DNA of 64,000 nucleotides from Acetobacter oeni (GTDB lineage: Bacteria; Pseudomonadota; Alphaproteobacteria; Acetobacterales; Acetobacteraceae): contig NZ_WOTA01000005.1 in assembly GCF_011516825.1 (NCBI RefSeq), forward strand, positions 1 to 64,000, in the 5' to 3' direction. The notes beneath the pieces were generated by a model. That model searched no databases, was not told the DNA's origin, and saw nothing but the letters and a program-made list of their open reading frames with translations. A program made the position numbers and the translations under genes. This document shows positions 63,899 to 64,000 of this stretch, piece after piece. Numbering within the stretch: position 1 is the stretch's first letter; each line of letters opens with the position of its first letter.

Positions 63899-64000
63899 TT
63901 ACGGATCAGACGGGGGTGGCCGGGGGGCGCCATAATCGGAAGGCTGTGTCATCGCCAGTAACTGCTGCACGGCCTGGCTGGCCGCCGCCAGGTTGGAGCC
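63899..64000 (-). CDS. C-terminal fragment of an unidentified protein
   Basis: The minus strand is open from the window edge to a TAA at 63899-63901. It encodes 33 residues (LAAASQAVQQLLAM, then a Pro-rich tail ending PPPSDP). The rest of the gene lies outside the window, so no family can be assigned. It converges on pdeM with five bases between. Confidence 0.45.
   Translation of the reverse strand, partial: GSNLAAASQAVQQLLAMTQPSDYGAPRPPPSDP

Noticed and set aside
1-64000. CRISPR arrays, rRNA operon, replication origin
   Set aside because: I saw no evenly spaced short repeats, no rRNA-like sequence and no DnaA-box cluster.

Overview
The window looks like chromosomal DNA from an alphaproteobacterium, most likely of the family Acetobacteraceae (acetic acid bacteria). 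Four things point there: an F0 operon in the order atpI-atpB-atpE-atpF'-atpF with no F1 genes beside it, a large AIDA-like-repeat protein with a Hint domain, an alphaproteobacterial-type SerC, and an AKR11-like aldo/keto reductase. I cannot name the genus. Most of the DNA is GC-rich. Two stretches are clearly richer in A+T and look acquired: the acyltransferase next to an insertion sequence at 0.2-1.4 kb, and the TraB-like gene near 26 kb.

Layout. 0-1.4 kb: the 5' part of an IS5-family element abuts a low-GC membrane acyltransferase that carries a 33-bp tandem duplication. 1.5-2 kb: a small DUF4112 gene. 2-9.5 kb: a tightly overlapping eight-gene ureide operon on the minus strand. It starts with HpxX/AtzG, HpxY/AtzE and the oxamate amidohydrolase HpxW, and runs through allantoate amidohydrolase, PucG transaminase, PuuE allantoinase, OHCU decarboxylase and HIU hydrolase. 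Together these take 5-hydroxyisourate through allantoin and allantoate to oxalurate- or oxamate-type products and ammonia. A flavin monooxygenase and an aldo/keto reductase lie upstream on the same strand. 12.7-23 kb is mostly housekeeping: a nucleotidyltransferase-fold protein that lacks its catalytic acids, moaA, DUF3553, phosphomannomutase/phosphoglucomutase, galU, two tRNA-Leu genes (anticodons GAG and CAA), lipB, serC, a GT4 glycosyltransferase, grxB and argC. 23-29 kb is a patchwork: an amino-acid permease, a dienelactone-hydrolase-like secreted protein, the TraB-like protein, a divergent marR/FAD-monooxygenase pair sharing two near-identical operators, and a possible ANR-like protein.

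29.2-35.2 kb encodes a complete tripartite RND pump. 35.4-39.1 kb encodes a divergent Mla/MCE lipid-transport operon with an MlaB-MlaE fusion. 39-44.6 kb holds a DAO-family oxidase, a secreted beta-helix protein, an ArnT-like transferase and a GT2 glycosyltransferase. 44.6-47.1 kb is the F0 operon. 47.4-52.9 kb holds a 1101-residue repeat/Hint protein followed by a glycosyltransferase. The two share a domain that I do not recognise. 53-57.3 kb has an LpxL-type acyltransferase, secD, secF and a small secreted protein. 57.5-58 kb is a broken DUF2142 gene. 58.1-63.9 kb is the divergent four-gene DNA-repair cassette of ATP-dependent ligase, MBL exonuclease, Lhr-like DEXH helicase and PdeM nuclease. 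A partial minus-strand gene closes the window.

The stretches I consider most worth following up are the ureide operon with its neighbouring monooxygenase and upstream palindrome, and the Hint-protein/glycosyltransferase pair with its shared domain. I saw no CRISPR array, rRNA operon or replication origin.
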